NCBI GenBank assembly: GCA_001584585.1 | Contig: LSYV01000045.1 | Coordinates: 278,499 to 342,498, forward strand | Source: Gonium pectorale | Lineage: Eukaryota; Chlorophyta; Chlorophyceae; Chlamydomonadales; Volvocaceae | Length of the DNA: 64,000 bases | Direction of reading: 5' to 3' | Program-made: the position numbers and the translations under genes | Notes under the pieces: generated by a model | What the model saw: the letters and a program-made list of their open reading frames with translations, nothing else | Told to the model about the DNA's origin: nothing | Database searches by the model: none | Shown: one piece after another, positions 12,616 to 25,300 of the stretch | Position numbering within the stretch: position 1 is the first letter of the stretch | How the letters are laid out: each line of letters starts with the position of its first letter

Positions 12616-13285
12616 TATTACTGCCGAACTTGTGTACCAGTCGCTTCAACTACAAATGCACGTAAGGGGCGGCACTCCGGCGCCTCGAGGTTGCAGACCT
12701 GAGGTCGCGAAACTCGATGACGCGGTCGGCGATCGTCGGTGTACAAGGTGTAGTCTTCAATCCAATATCACTCCTGGAAATGCTGCCGGTACTGAGCGCA
12801 CACGTAAGTGGCTCTTGTTGGGCGGGGGCGTAGGAGCTTAGTTTTTTCGTGTATGCATGCTGTTGCAAACCCGACGACTCATTCACAATGTTATCAGGTA
12901 ATGCAGCGCCGATCGGAACCCGTACACGTGAGTGTCTCGTGGTCTCGTGGCTTATCCGGGATTCGAGTTTTCACCTGCAGGGACAGTGAGCTGCCGGTAC
13001 CTAATACTACAGTCGAAATTGCAAGTCAGGGCTCATGCAACGACGTGCTGGGCACCATCGGAACGGTGGGCCGCGTGCCGCAGCTGCCGACCAGCACGCC
13101 TGACCGCGGCCAGCTTACATGGTCCAGGGGATTTGCAGCTGGGGTGCGACGGATACAGGTCCTCAAGTCTGCTACCAGGTTTCTTGCTGCTGTTGTAAGG
13201 CAGCAAGCGTTTGTTGAACCCACGGCCCGTGCCCTTCATCCGCGTACATCAGTCCCCAGGCCCGTAGAATCAGGATGTCATCTAC
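12616..13285. other. Upstream region of the minus-strand 771-aa gene
   Basis: This interval lies between the ATG at 12615 (minus) and degenerate plus-strand sequence. It should hold the promoter and 5' UTR of the minus-strand gene. No TATA box, repeat or RNA gene was recognised. Confidence 0.35.
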
Positions 13286-14637
13286 ATGATTTCTTGCTCC
13301 CTACGAAAGCTTTGCGTCCAAAAGCCCTCCAGATCTGATGCTGTCCTCGTCTGCCTGCTTGCTACAGCTCGACAGCTGACGCCAAGAGCACCCCGCAGCG
13401 CACCGCAGGAGTCCATCATTCCGAAGCAGGGGAAGCAGCTCCCGCCGCCATCCTCGCCACCACCGTCCGGATCCACCGCTCTTCCACTGCCCGGTATGGT
13501 TGTGAGGTCGTCTGTAGCGGTGGCAGGTGGCCCTGGGCACACCGCAGGAGGGCCCTCCCGCACGGACGTTGACCCGCTGCGGGGGCGCCGGCCGGCGGAG
13601 GCACCCACGGCGGCCCCGGCACCCAAGCGCTCTGCAGCAGGCCGTGGCAGTGCCTCAGGGTTGCGGTCTGGGTTCCTGTTGGGTGGGGACGGACGTCAAG
13701 GAGCAGCGCGGGCGCCTCGCCAGGCGCCCAGCAGCATGGTCATCTCCAGCAGCACCGACACTGACAGTGACGACTACGGTGCCATCCATGGGTCCCCTCG
13801 GGTATCGCCGCTTGGCAGCGGCTGCACAACGGCCTCCAGACCCTCCCGGGCCTCGCCGCGATCCGGTGGAAGCCCTGGCGCAACAGGGACTGTGGGAGCT
13901 CCGCGCTACCCGTCCAGTTTGCTCGTGGCAGGCTGGGCGGGACCTTGTGCTCGCCTACCTCCGCGCGGATCCATAGCACTTGCAGGACATTGCGATGGAA
14001 ACCAGTCAATCCAACACGCTGTCGGCGGTGGACCTTGGAGCATTGGCGGAGGCGGCTATGGAGCTCCAGAACACCAGAAGGCCTTTGATTTGCAGCAGGA
14101 GGTGGGAAGCAGGCTGGATGGTCGCCTGCGGGCCAAGTGCTCAGTCGCAGGATGCCCGTTGAGTTTGGTAGTTGGGCCAAGGGTTCGGGGTGCGTGGTGT
14201 TTTTTGTCTGTTGGTTTTGCGGGGTTGTGCTTTCTGAAGTTTGTTTGCGGTGCTGCTCCCCTGTTGGGGCCAGTGCCGTTTGCCGCTCTATTCGGCGGTT
14301 TGCAGGGTGGTAGGGTTTCAGGTTTCCGGCTTTTGCTAGGGGCGGGGGGGTGTCTTGCTGCTTGTGCTCCTCGGTGCGTTCATCTCCTCTTCTCCTTTGT
14401 TTTCGTCGTCCCGCCTTCCTGTTCTGAGGTCTTCAGGTGCAGGGCCCCTTCTCTTCGTGTGTGCGCAGTTGGTGTTTGGTCCTGGCTACGGTGGTGCGCT
14501 GTAGTCACGGGAGGGCTATCTGTCCCTCCCGATGTCTGCGCCCTGTCTCGCCTGTAACCTTTCCACAGGCAAAGAAACTCCATTTCGTCTGCTCGTGGTC
14601 TACGCCGAGGAGGCTAGACATGGGGGGTACGGCAAAT
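13286..14637 (+). mobile_element. Possible degenerate retroelement gag-like region running into an assembly gap
   Basis: Two overlapping plus-strand frames carry protein-like sequence. One (about 13300-13790) contains SSSTDTDSDDYGAIHGSP. The other (about 13780-14160) contains DPVEALAQQGLWELRATRP, then GRDLVLAYLRADP, an in-frame TAG at about 13974, then HLQDIAMETSQSNTLSAVD and LGALAEAAMELQNT. A helical, charged segment broken by a stop and a frame change, followed by TG-rich DNA (14180-14570) that ends in an N gap, is what a decayed retrotransposon gag plus untranslated region could look like. I cannot see reverse transcriptase, integrase or LTR boundaries, so the assignment is tentative. A host gene with an unrecognised intron is the alternative. 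Confidence 0.3.
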
Positions 14638-14657
14638 NNNNNNNNNNNNNNNNNNNN
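14638..14657. other. Assembly gap (20 N)
   Basis: Twenty consecutive N separate TG-rich sequence on the left from unrelated sequence on the right. The gap adjoins probable repetitive DNA, a common cause of assembly breaks. The true gap length and left-right continuity are unknown. Confidence 0.97.
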
Positions 14658-16204
14658 GGCCCGGACCTTAGTTGGTGGACGGTCCGGACCCTAAACCGGG
14701 CGTACCGGACCAGCCAGCCCGGTCAAGATCCTACTTTAGCCCGCATTTAGTCCCATTAGCCAGCCTAAAGCCGGTCAGCCCATGTGCCCAGCCAGGTTGC
14801 CAAATGGTACATAATCAGGTTCCGCAGTTAAACAAGTTCGACATTTCCGGCAGCCATCCACGGGCAAAGCTATCCGGCCTGCATCTCGTACACGCGGCCT
14901 GCAGCACTTGCCCCCGGCGAGCAGTTCCGCCCACATGCGGCGTCAATGCCCTGCTGGCCCTTCCAGACTCTCTCTTCGCCCCCTCTCACCCGTCCGGCAC
15001 CCTTGACGATCTTTTGCCACGAAGTATCAGCCCTAGGAGGCAACACCGGGCACACGGACACGCGCCCAGATCGGCTGGCCACTAAACACAGCCAGCTTGG
15101 TACACACCGGTACGGCAGGGCGTACGGCAAGATGATGGTCACGATGTAGCACACGTAGCAGCGTACGGCTGCGCAGAACGCACCGTACGGCCGTCCCCTC
15201 AGCGACGACAACACCCCTAAGCATCCTACAGCGCATGCTAAGCTAAAAGTTGCTGCCCCGCCCCCTCGTGCCCTGCGCTGCCCTCCCAGTTTTCCCTTTG
15301 CAAAACACTCGGGCATGCCGGCGAAGTGCGGGGCACCCCTTGCTTGCTGTTGAAGCTCACCAGTCCAACCTCAACCAAAATGCACACACACACACACACA
15401 CAACTTCTCGCCTCAGTCCAGGCTGATGGTGGCAGCGATACATTTATGCCGACTGTCCTACAAACCCCCCAAATCAGCTCAATCGACAGATTAGTTCGGC
15501 CGTTCGGTGGCGGGCACCCACCCTCTTGCGATGTGGTAGGCATGCAGGCGCACTGCCATGCAAGCATCTACTCACCACAGGGTGCCCCTGCCCTCCATGG
15601 ACTACCATGAACTCAGCCCATGGTGCAGGCCACCACGGCCAGTACCGCGACGGCCCCTCGGACACCCTCCCAGAGCAACTCCACTGTGAAGTAAACAGGG
15701 CGACAACAGAGGCGCGTGCGCGCGGCATGCACAGGGTATTCGACGTTTGTCCGAGATCTCGTACGCCACGGTGCCGTACCAGCCGACGCTTGCCGGCAGC
15801 GCGGATGAGCCGCGAGGACGGAGCGACACGGCCTGGCGCGCAACCGGTCACAATCCAGTCGGCCCGTCAGTCTCGTAAGGCAACCGCGAATGCGACTTGA
15901 TGCGCGGCCTGAAGTCACCACTCCCAGCCGCCCCGTAAAAGCCCCACCCCACGTCCCGCCTCCCGGTCTGCCGTTCGGCCCCCACGAGGAGCTGGGGATC
16001 ATGAAGGACGGTCCGCGAGGAATTTGCCATGTCGCGGTACGCCCAGCGCTGCAGGTCCCTCTTATGTCTTATCCCATCCATTAGCAGCAGCGCCTGCGTC
16101 GTCCGTAACCGCGTCTAAAGACGAAAGTCCGCGATAACGACTCTGCCTCGGGGCCCGGACGGTGCCGAAGGCGCAAGCCCCACTGCCGGTTGGCGGCAGC
16201 GCGG
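14658..16204. other. Gene-free stretch with a (CA)n microsatellite; 3' flank of the next minus-strand gene
   Basis: Nothing codes recognisably here. The right-hand part is expected to be the 3' UTR of the minus-strand gene whose stop is at 16205-16207. A dinucleotide repeat lies at 15383-15402. Confidence 0.4.
15383..15402. repeat. (CA)10 microsatellite
   Basis: Ten perfect CA units, flanked by TG on the left and ACTTCTC on the right. No coding relevance is visible. Confidence 0.95.
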
Positions 16205-18692
16205 TCACCCGTCGTCGTCCCCGTAAGGGTGGCTGCCTCTCCGCGGGTCCATCAAACGACTGGCCTTGCTGCGGGCTCGCTGTAGGGAGCGCATCCGCGC
16301 CTCGAACAGTTCAAGCTCCTGAGGGTTCATGAATGAGTAGATGAAGGTTGACGGCGACGGGCTATCCAGGGAAGGGCAGCAGGCCAGGCGGCGGCTGTCG
16401 GGTTAGGCTTCGCGGCACACACAGGGCCAGGCAGCGGTGGGGAACCTCCAGACCAGACTCTGTAAGCGCTACCCAACGCAAGCACCTCTCAACGCGTCCA
16501 CCCCGCCCCACCTGCATCTCCCCAGCCAGCACCGCCTGCTGCCGCTCGTCCTCCACCCGCGCCTTGGCCGCCGCCACCGCCGCCGCCCGCGTCGACGGCG
16601 TCTCGTTCGCCTCCGCCGCCATCCGGTCGTACACTTGCACGTACGTCTTTTTTGGCAGCGGGATCGGCGTCGAGCGCAGCCCCACAATGCCTGCCGTCCC
16701 CGCCAGCGCGCCCGCCTGGTACAGCGTCGCTGCGTAGGCCGCGGCCCCCGGGCCGCCGGCACGGCCGAAGGCGGAGGCGGCGTCGCTTCCCGCTGGCAGC
16801 GCGGTCGAGGGGCGCAGCCTGCCGTGCAGCGAGCCCGCTGATCCGGGCATGCTCAGCGTGGCCCGCGCCTGCGCCGCGGTGGAGAAGAACCGGTGCGTCG
16901 GGTCGGGCAGGCCGCCGCTGAGGCTCGCTGGCGCCGTTGAGCCGCCGCCGCCCGCGCCGCCGTCGAGGGAGCGCTCCGACGGTGATGCATCGGCGCTGGC
17001 GGCAGCGTGCGCCGCCTCCGCCGCTGCCAGTGCGCCCAGCTCGGCGTATGCGCTGCGCGGCCGCATGCCGCTGCGGGCGTACCGCGCTGCCTGCTCAAGA
17101 CGCTGACGGCGGAAGGTCTCCCGCTGCTGCTCGGCCCACAAGTTGTGGCGGGCCTGCTCCGCCTGGCGCTCGGCGGCCTTGTTGGCCTCGTGCTGCGCCT
17201 GGACCACGTCCATGATGGCCATATGGCGGGCCACCTCCCGCGGGTCGTTCTCGTAGAAGCTGCGGGAGGCAGCGAGCCGGGTGCGTGGTAAGGAGAGTGG
17301 GTTGGGTCGGTGGATGGGTGTGCGGATGATACGGCAAGGTTGCAGGTTGGGGGTGGGGAGTCCGACGCCGCGCTGGCAAGGTCGGCAGAGAGGCGGGCTG
17401 GTGAGGGCGGGAGTCACGGCCGCGCGCGGACGGTCGCAACGGCATGTGAGCGCACCTGCGCACGAGGAGCGCCGGTGAGGGCGGCGGTGGCGTGCGGGGC
17501 AGGAGCGCAGGGGCGGTGCTCATGCGGTCCGCCGCGGGACGTCGAGAGAGGAAGTTTGGGGAGCAACGCAGCAGTATGCGTGTCGCTCAGTGTCGCCCAA
17601 AGTCTCTTTTGGGCGGCCGCAAACCAAACGGCTGTGCACCCACCCTCCCCGCATCCACGGCCCGCCCGCTGTTGCACAGACCGGCCCTGGATCGCCAGGC
17701 TGGTTACGAGCGTGCTGGCTCGCTCGCCCGCTCCAGGCCGCCCCGCCCAGGCCGCCCCGCCCAAGCTGCCCCACCTAGGCCGACCCGCCCAAGCCGCCCC
17801 ACGCTATTTTGGACTGACGGCTCGCTGGCTGGCTTGCCCGTCCGCTCCGCTGACCTACCTCACTGCCGCCCACTTGCTGCCGCCGGGCTGATCTCGGGGC
17901 CGCACCGTCCGCGAGGAGGCCACAAAGTTATGGGTGTGCTGTGCGGTGCCCGCCTCCCACGCCCGCGTGGCGCCCACCGACATGGGGTCCGCCGAGATGA
18001 GGGAGAAGCCCGTGAGGCTGCTGCCCTGGTGGCTGGCCGCGCTGCCAGTCTCTGGCGGAGCACTGCCGCCGCCACCGCTGCCCAGGCTCCGGCTGGAGTC
18101 GAGCCGCCCGCGCGCAGTGAGGCTGAGGCTGGCGGCCTGGGAGCTGGCCTGCGGGAGGCGGTGGAGGCCGACCCTGGACTGGCCGGTGCACCTGCGGGCA
18201 TCGGGGGAGTGGGAGACGCGGGAGCACAGAGGGCGGGGTACAGGCGTGCGGAATTAGGGTAAGTGTTTCCAGTGCGCGAAGAGACGGCGGTGTGGGGCGC
18301 GCTCTGGCCTGGAGGCAGTGGTCACATACATGAGGGCGTAAGTGGAGGCCATCCAAGAACATCCGGCCTGCAGACCCAACAAGCCAGATGAAGTGCCATC
18401 GGCCTGGGGCCGGACACGAGGTGTGCATGGCTTGTATGCAGCACATTGGGCATAGCAGGACCCCAGCTCCAGAGCAGGTTCAAGGTGTGACGGGTGGGAC
18501 GTTCGGGGCTAAGGAGGGCCGTATCCTCTCCCCTCCCGCCCCTTGAGGCCACACTCACAGAAACTGTCCAACTCCGCCTCTGCCGAATGCCTGGCTGGGG
18601 AAGAGCAGCGTCGGGTCGGACGCATGCTTGATGGTAAGCAAGTTTGTCTGCAACTGCGACACATCAGGCCCTTCCTGGATGGACTGCTCCAT
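16205..18692 (-). CDS. Hypothetical coiled-coil protein with R-P-x-(S/T)-A motifs, 442 aa, 4 exons
   Basis: Exons in transcription order are 18692-18559, 18191-17859, 17259-16512 and 16318-16205; all junctions are GT-AG and in phase. The ATG at 18692 (GACAATGG context) begins MEQSIQEGPDVSQLQTNLL. Residues 156-220 form a charged, Gln/Glu/Arg-rich helix (FYENDPREVARHMAIMDVV, HEANKAAERQAEQARHNLW). A Ser/Gly/Ala-rich linker follows. A second ordered patch near residues 340-380 reads STPIPLPKKTYVQVYDRMAA, and the last exon is helical (ELELFEARMRSLQRARSKAS). RPRSA at residues 222-226 and RPSTA at 304-308 match a motif repeated in the divergent neighbour at 19388. There is no catalytic domain, signal peptide or membrane span. 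Proteins with this look are often cytoskeletal or ciliary in these algae, which is inference only. Confidence 0.72.
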
Positions 18693-19387
18693 TGTCACTC
18701 CTGAGTAAGCTGAACGCTGCCGTGGCCTGCGCTGTGCGAAATGGGCGTTCAGGCGGGCCACGGCAACTACACTACACAAGCGCAATGCACAGAGTTTGGA
18801 TTGTGTGTATCTGCCAAGCGATTCTGTACCTGGAGCGCGCGCCTACGCCAGTTTCACGCCCCGCGGCTCAGCGCAGCGACGAGGTCCTAGGAATTGTCAT
18901 GCGGTGCTCTGGATGAAATTTATACAGTATCTGAGTCTAAGTGTGCAGACGGAACAGCTTCTGTGCTATAAATTCGGCACAACCCTGTGTGAAGGACGGC
19001 TTGGTTTGATAGCTACAGTATGGTGATGTATCCCTAGTGCAATGAGTTTTCTTATGGAATTTGGGTTTTGCCGGTGGGGGATCGTCGTCGGGTGCTGAGC
19101 CATTTTTTTCTCTAAGGTCCTACGAAGCAAGTCCCGACTTGTCGCCCGTCGTCGCAACAACTGTGCCCACTGCTCTAGCTCATTGCTGCTTGTTATTTGA
19201 GCTACAAATACACTGTATTTTAAGAACGAGTAGTGGCAGTGCCCTGGCCGCGTCCCGGATGCGTAAGCTCAACTAGATATTGGAGTTGGACCTCATCAAG
19301 CTTATTTACATATGTTTTAGGCCTGAGGCGTGGGCCTGCGGTTCAGCGTCTCTCCTGGGGACGACAGCGACGTGAGCGGCAGCAACG
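18693..19387. promoter_or_regulatory. Shared intergenic region of two divergent genes
   Basis: The start codons of the minus-strand 442-aa gene (18692) and the plus-strand 1401-aa gene (19388) are 695 bp apart with nothing coding between them. Both promoters and 5' UTRs must lie here, so a bidirectional promoter is possible. The middle (about 18930-19070) is relatively AT-rich. I did not identify a specific transcription-factor site. Confidence 0.5.
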
Positions 19388-22300
19388 ATGGCCCTTAATT
19401 CAGAGGAGGACTTCGCGGACTTCGCGGAGTTTGTTAAGGAGGTAGGCGTGCAAAGCGGCCCGCGAGCAACCGCCCTCTGCGCACAAAGAGGCGCGTGGTT
19501 GAAGCGCCCAAACCAATCCATGGAACTAACCTTAGATTATTTGTGTGATTGCCGGCGTCGGCGACGTAACTCCACCGCGCGCCCGAATGTGGGAGCCTGA
19601 TTGCACTGGAGCGCTTAGAGCCCGAACCCCCCCCAGTCCTCGTTGTGCTGCGAATGTTTAAGGCACTGCCTTTTGTGTCGCGTTGCCTGCCGCCAAGCGC
19701 TCTGGCCCCCGGGCCCCCTGTCCCGGCTCGCCCAACGCCGCTGCAGGACACCTCGTATGCCGAGAATGCAGACGCGAGCGACGACGAGGTGGACAAGAAG
19801 ATAGCGGAGGAACACGCCAAGTACCTGGAGGCTCAGGCGAAGCGGCAGGAGGAGGTGGGCGGTGCTGGAGGGCGGTGTACTGGGGGCACCTGGAAGGCCG
19901 GCAGGAGCGGAGTGGAGCTGGGGCGGCGGGGAAACGGGCCGGGCTGCCGAGCATGGGTAACCCATGGAGCCACTGTAGCTTACATAAACTGAGTCCGAGT
20001 GGAATCCGAGTCCGAGGGAATCGCTGCGGAGGGGTTGTGCGGGCATGCCAGCATCCCAGCGCCAGGCGCACCCTCCACCCTCGCCAGCACCCACGTGTTG
20101 CAGCTCTGCCCCTTACTTCCGCCAGGTAACCCAGTTAACCCACATACGACTGCACGGCGCCGACACTGCATCAGACTGCACGGCGCCGGCACTGCATCAG
20201 ACTGCGTCGGCACCGGCGCATCATGCAATCCGCAACCCGCAATCATCGGCTGGTGGGGCCATGACCAATCGCCATGACCATGCTTGCTGCCGCCGCCGCC
20301 CCGCCTGCTGCCTCCCCTCCCCGCCAGGTGCGTGCCAACCGACCTTGGTCCGCCCCTCCCGTGGAGTCACCTCGCCCCGAGCAGCAGAAGGAGCGAGAAC
20401 TGGAGCGCAAGGCCAGAGCCTCCGCAGCCGATGGTGAGGCTGGCCGGGGGTTAGAGGGTTGGAAGGCTGGCCGGGGGGAGGGAGGAGGAGCATTGCCTGC
20501 GTGGGAAGGAGTTACCGTATCATTCAGCGAAGGGGGCACGCACTGTGGCCCGGAGGCGCCGGATGACACAGGAGCTGTCAGACCAGCCTGGGCGTGACTC
20601 CAGTACAGTGAAGGCAGGCCCCCAGCGGAAGGCGCGGGCGGTCCCCGGCTTGGATACCGTAGGTGGGCTGCCAGGCGGTTTCCGGCCGCGCTGGGGTGAC
20701 GAGCTTGCACCACACGGCCCCCTCGGTCCAATGGGTATGGCAACAGGTTGTGCCCACATTATGGTGGGTCCCGTAGAGGTCTCACTGTCCGGTTGGATCC
20801 ATACCAGATTGCAGCTGTTGCAACCGTAAATAAATCAACCAGGCAGAGAATCTGACCAATCAACTGGGCACTACCAGTACCGCCGCCCGTCGCCCGGCGC
20901 GTCACCGCATGGCCCTGGCGCTCTCTCGCCTTCCGCGCCCCACCCTCCGCTCCCTTCCGTTCATCACGCGGTCCCGACTCCCCGCCCCTCACCTTCCTGC
21001 TGCTCTTGTGCCGTCCCCGCCACCCCTCCTTCGCAGCCGCTCCAGAAGCTCCGCGCGCCGAGTACGAGCCGCCCGCGCGGCCGTACCTGCTCCAGGCGCA
21101 GGCCTCCAGCGGCAGCAACCTGTCGTACTTGTCCCGCCCCCAGTCGGGTGAGCACCGGCCAGGCCGCCGCTCGAGCAACGGTGAGCGCCACCGGCCACCG
21201 TTGCGTTGCTCCCTGTGTTGGTGGGCTGTGGTGGCGGCACCGTTCCGTGCCCCTCCCCCTTCTCGTCCTTGCTCGTTCTGCCTCCCCGAACGCTAAAGCC
21301 GGCCTGGCATGCCTTGTCCCATGGCCGCCTCGGGAAAGACCAGCGGATACCGGACCGCTGCACTCTACACGTGCGTACCGACCAGGCAGCCCTGAGCCTT
21401 GTGCACATGGTTGCATGGCGCGGCCTGTGGTGCATTCCGCAGCCCGCAGCGGTGTTCCTTAAGAGGTGTCGCTTAATTGCTTACTGCATTCCGCACGGTG
21501 CCCCCAGCGGTGTCCCTTCAACGGTGGCCGGCCCGTTAGCTGACAGCGCGTGCTCGCCCCGCGAGCGGAGCGGAATCGCATCCTTCCCCGTGCCCAACCC
21601 TGCCGCGAAGTGCCTGGCCTGACCCCACCGGGTCCCTCCGGCCGCACCTCCCTCCCCGCAGGCAACCGCGCAACGGCCTCGCTGTCGGGCATCGAGGAGG
21701 AGGCAGGCGAGGGGGCCGCGTCAACCCCCTCCCGCCGGACGTCGGAGGTGGGCCGCCTGAGCGGGAGCTTCGCCGGGCTGGGCACCGCGCCCGACGACGT
21801 GCCGGGTCGCGACCAGTACGCCGCCATCACGGAGGAGCCAGAGGGCGAGGCTCTGGCGGAGGCGGAAGCGGCGGCAGAAGCGGCAGCTGAGGCGGAGGCA
21901 GAGGCGGAAGCAGCTGCCGAGGCGGAGGCCCAGGGGGAGCCCTCGACGGGGGTCGAGGCGGAGGCGGAGGGCGATGAGGCCCAAGGGGAGCCCTCGGCGG
22001 GGGTCGAGGCAGAGGCGCAGGGCGATGAGGACCAGGGGGAGCAATCGGCGGGGGTCGAGGCAGAGGCGGAGGCGGGCGCGGAGGAGGAGGAGTCCGCGCC
22101 GGGAGTGGCCGATGGAGGCGAGGAGGGGCCTGCCGACGGTGGATCAGAGGGCCCCGCCGCCGAGATGGCGGCGGAGCCTAGCGGCGCTGTCGCCCAGGAC
22201 TCTGCGGGCGCCGCCGGCAGTTATCCAGGGTACGGCGGCCTGTTTGGGGAGGCGATCGCGGCGGTGGAGGAAAGCGCGGCGGAGGCGCAGCAACAGGACG

Positions 22301-25300
22301 GTAGCGGCGTCGACGGCGACGGCGGTGACAGCGGTGACGGCGGCGGCGCCGAGGCTGACGATGGCGGCGCCGAGGCTGACGATGGTGGCGCCGAGGCTGA
22401 CGATGGCGGCGCCGAGGCTGACGATGGCGGCGCCGAGGCTGACGATGGCGGCGCCGAGGCTGAGGAGGGCCAACAAGAGGAAGAGGAGGAGGAGGAGGAA
22501 TATGTCATTGACTCCGCAGCTGCAGAGGCGGCTGCGGAGGCGGCGGAGGCGGCAGAGCGCGCCGCGTCGGAGACCAGCGGCGCCTGGCACGACCACGAGG
22601 ACGGCGAGGCACCAGAGTCGGCGTCGCAGTCGGCATCGGGGTCGGCGCCGTACGACCCGTACTATGCCGCCGCCCTGCAGCCGCCAAGCGACGCGCCGCC
22701 GGCACCGACGCCGGCACCGCTGCAGGCTAACTTGGCAATGCGGGGCTTCGTGGAGCCGTTGCCGTACGAGTCTTCGTACGGCGCCGCCAGTCACCGGTCG
22801 CCGTTCGGTAGCGAGCGGCGCTCAACGGCGGGGCCGGAGGCAGAGCCGTCTGGGGTCGCCGCCAGCGGCAACGGCGACGAAGCCCCTCTCGTCGTCACTG
22901 TGGGGGCGGAGCCGGAGCAGCAAGAGGAGGAGGAGCATGAGGATGAGGAGCAGGAGGAGGATGAGTATGATGACGATTACGAGGAGAGCTTTGAGAGTGA
23001 CGCTGCCGAGTCGGAGCACAGGGCGGCGACCGAGCGCAGCACCCATCCCGGCTCCGAGTCTTTCAGCAGCAGCGCTGCAGCCGCCGCCGCCGCCGCCGCC
23101 AGCAACCACGGCGGCACGCCGTCGGAGCCCACACGAGAGCCTTCCGAGTCGCTGCCGCCGCTTCCGTCGCGCGAGCCGTCGGTCCCACCGCGGCCCTCTC
23201 GGGAGCAGAGCCGCAGCTCCATCGGCGGCGGCAGAGGCGCCGCGCCGCCGGCGCTGCTGCCGCTGTCCGCCTCAAACTCCGCCACCTCGCTGCCGCCGCT
23301 GCGGCCGCGTGCCGCCGCGTCTGCCGCAGAGCAAGGGCACGACGAGGATGATCAGGTGTACAAACGCGCCGCCTCCGCCTCCGCCTCCGCCGCCGGCGCG
23401 CCCGCCGGCTCCGCCGCCGAGTCCAGCACCGCCGCCAGCGGCCTGGAGCTCCTGCCGCCGCAGCAGTTTGCGATGCAGCTCCTTAAGCACGACATCGACG
23501 TGCTGCCCAACCACCACAAGGTGGCGGCGGAGGCGGCGGCAGCGCGGCGCAAGCCCTCGTCGGCACGCCCCGCCGGCGCCGGCCTAGCGGCGTTTGGGTA
23601 CCTGGGCTACCACCTGGTGCACGAGGACCTGACGGCGCCGTCGGGGGCCACCTTCCGCAATAATGTCTCCCCGGGCCGCTCCACCTCGCCCGGCCGTGCC
23701 AGCGGCGGCGGCGCCGGACTGGGCACATCATCGTCGCTGAAGGCCCGCGACTCGGAGGGCGGCATGCTGGGCGGCGGCGGCGGCGGGCGGCCCATCTCGG
23801 CGCCGCACATGCGGCCGAACGGCGGCAATGCCGGCGGCGCGGCGCCGCCGCCTGCCGCCGCCGCTGCTGTCGATGCGCCGCCGGGGCAGTTCATTGACGC
23901 GGCGCGGGACATGCGCGCGGCGCGGCTGCCGCCCGTAAACCCGTCGGGAGGCCGCGCAGGGCGCGGCAGTGGCGGCGGCGGTGCCGCCGCCGCTTCTCCC
24001 ACGCCGCCAACGGAGCGGTCGCTCTCCGTCCTCGACGAGGAGGAGGCGGACAACTCCCAGACGCGGATGAAGTTTGATGTTTGGCTCGACGCCCTGGGCG
24101 GCGGCGGAGCCGCAGACGCGGTCGACGCTGACATTGGCGTCAGGCACCCGCCCGGCTCGCTTGCCATGCCTGGCGGCGGCGGCGGTGTTGGCGCGCACCG
24201 CAGGCCGCGCCCCACAACGGCGCCGGCGTACGGCGTTCGCAGGCCCATGTCGGCGCGCTCCGGCGTGGGCGTGTACGGCGTCCAGGCCCCGCCGGCTGCC
24301 GTACCACGGCCGCTGGCGGGCCGTCCCATGTCGGCGCAGCCGCAGCACCTTCGGCCCGAGTCGGCCACCCGCGGCGGTGGCGGCGGCGGCCGCTACCCGC
24401 AGGAGCACAGCATCACAGACGTACAGGTGCCGGTAACGATCCAACCGCCACAGAGCAACGCCGCCGGCGCCGGCGGCACTGCCGCCGTCGACGTCGCGGG
24501 TGCCACGGTCAGCGTCTACGTCGCGGACACCCTCAAGCGGATCGTCGAGGCGAACCGCTGGCTGCAGCAGCTGGGAGTCACCACGAAGCGCTACCGCCTC
24601 AAAGACCGCCTCTCCAGCCTGGCCGTGCAGCTGTGCGAGGAGCTGCCGCCCTTGGCCTCGGAGCAGCAGCAGCGCCGCAGCGGCGGCGGCGGTGCGGCCG
24701 ACGGCACCGTCAACGTGCTCAAGGAGCTTACCCTCAAGCAGTTCCTCACGGGCCACGCCAAGCTGCGGCAGCAGGTGCGAAAGCTGAAGCAGCCGGCGCC
24801 GATGCCGCCACTCGCACACAACGCCGGCCAGGCGGCGGTGCCGCCAATGCCCGCCAATGCCAGCTCACTTGCCGTGGCCGGCGGCGCCGGCGCCGGCGCC
24901 GCCAGCCATCGGCCCTTCTCCGCCGGGCCCTCGGGCCCGGCGGCGTCGCCGTCGGCAGCTGCCTTTGGCGGCCGCCAGCGCCCAATGTCGGCGATGCCGC
25001 ACAGTGGCGGCGGCGCCGACGCCCCGGCGGGCCGACTTGTACGGCCCAGCAGCGCCAACCAGGCGTACGGCAGGACGCCGCTGTTCAACGTCTACAGCAG
25101 CGGGACGTCTCCGCCCAACGGCGGCTCCGGGCCGTACACAGGTCTGGCGTCGTACGGCGGCGGCGGCGGCGTTGGCGGGGTGGCGGCGCCGGCGGGACGG
25201 CTGCCGCCACCCCGCCCCGCCTGGGACGCAAACCCGGGCGCCGTCGCCCCTGCTCCCGCCCACGAGCCGGGTCCAGCCCTGTCAGCCCCGCACAAGCACC

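Noticed and set aside
21974..23587. 537-codon plus-strand frame of mostly Arg
   Set aside because: It is the shifted frame of the 1401-aa gene; the Arg richness comes from reading GC-rich Ala/Glu codons out of frame.
23728..24819. 363-codon minus-strand frame
   Set aside because: Antisense shadow of the last exon of the 1401-aa gene; no independent start context or domain.
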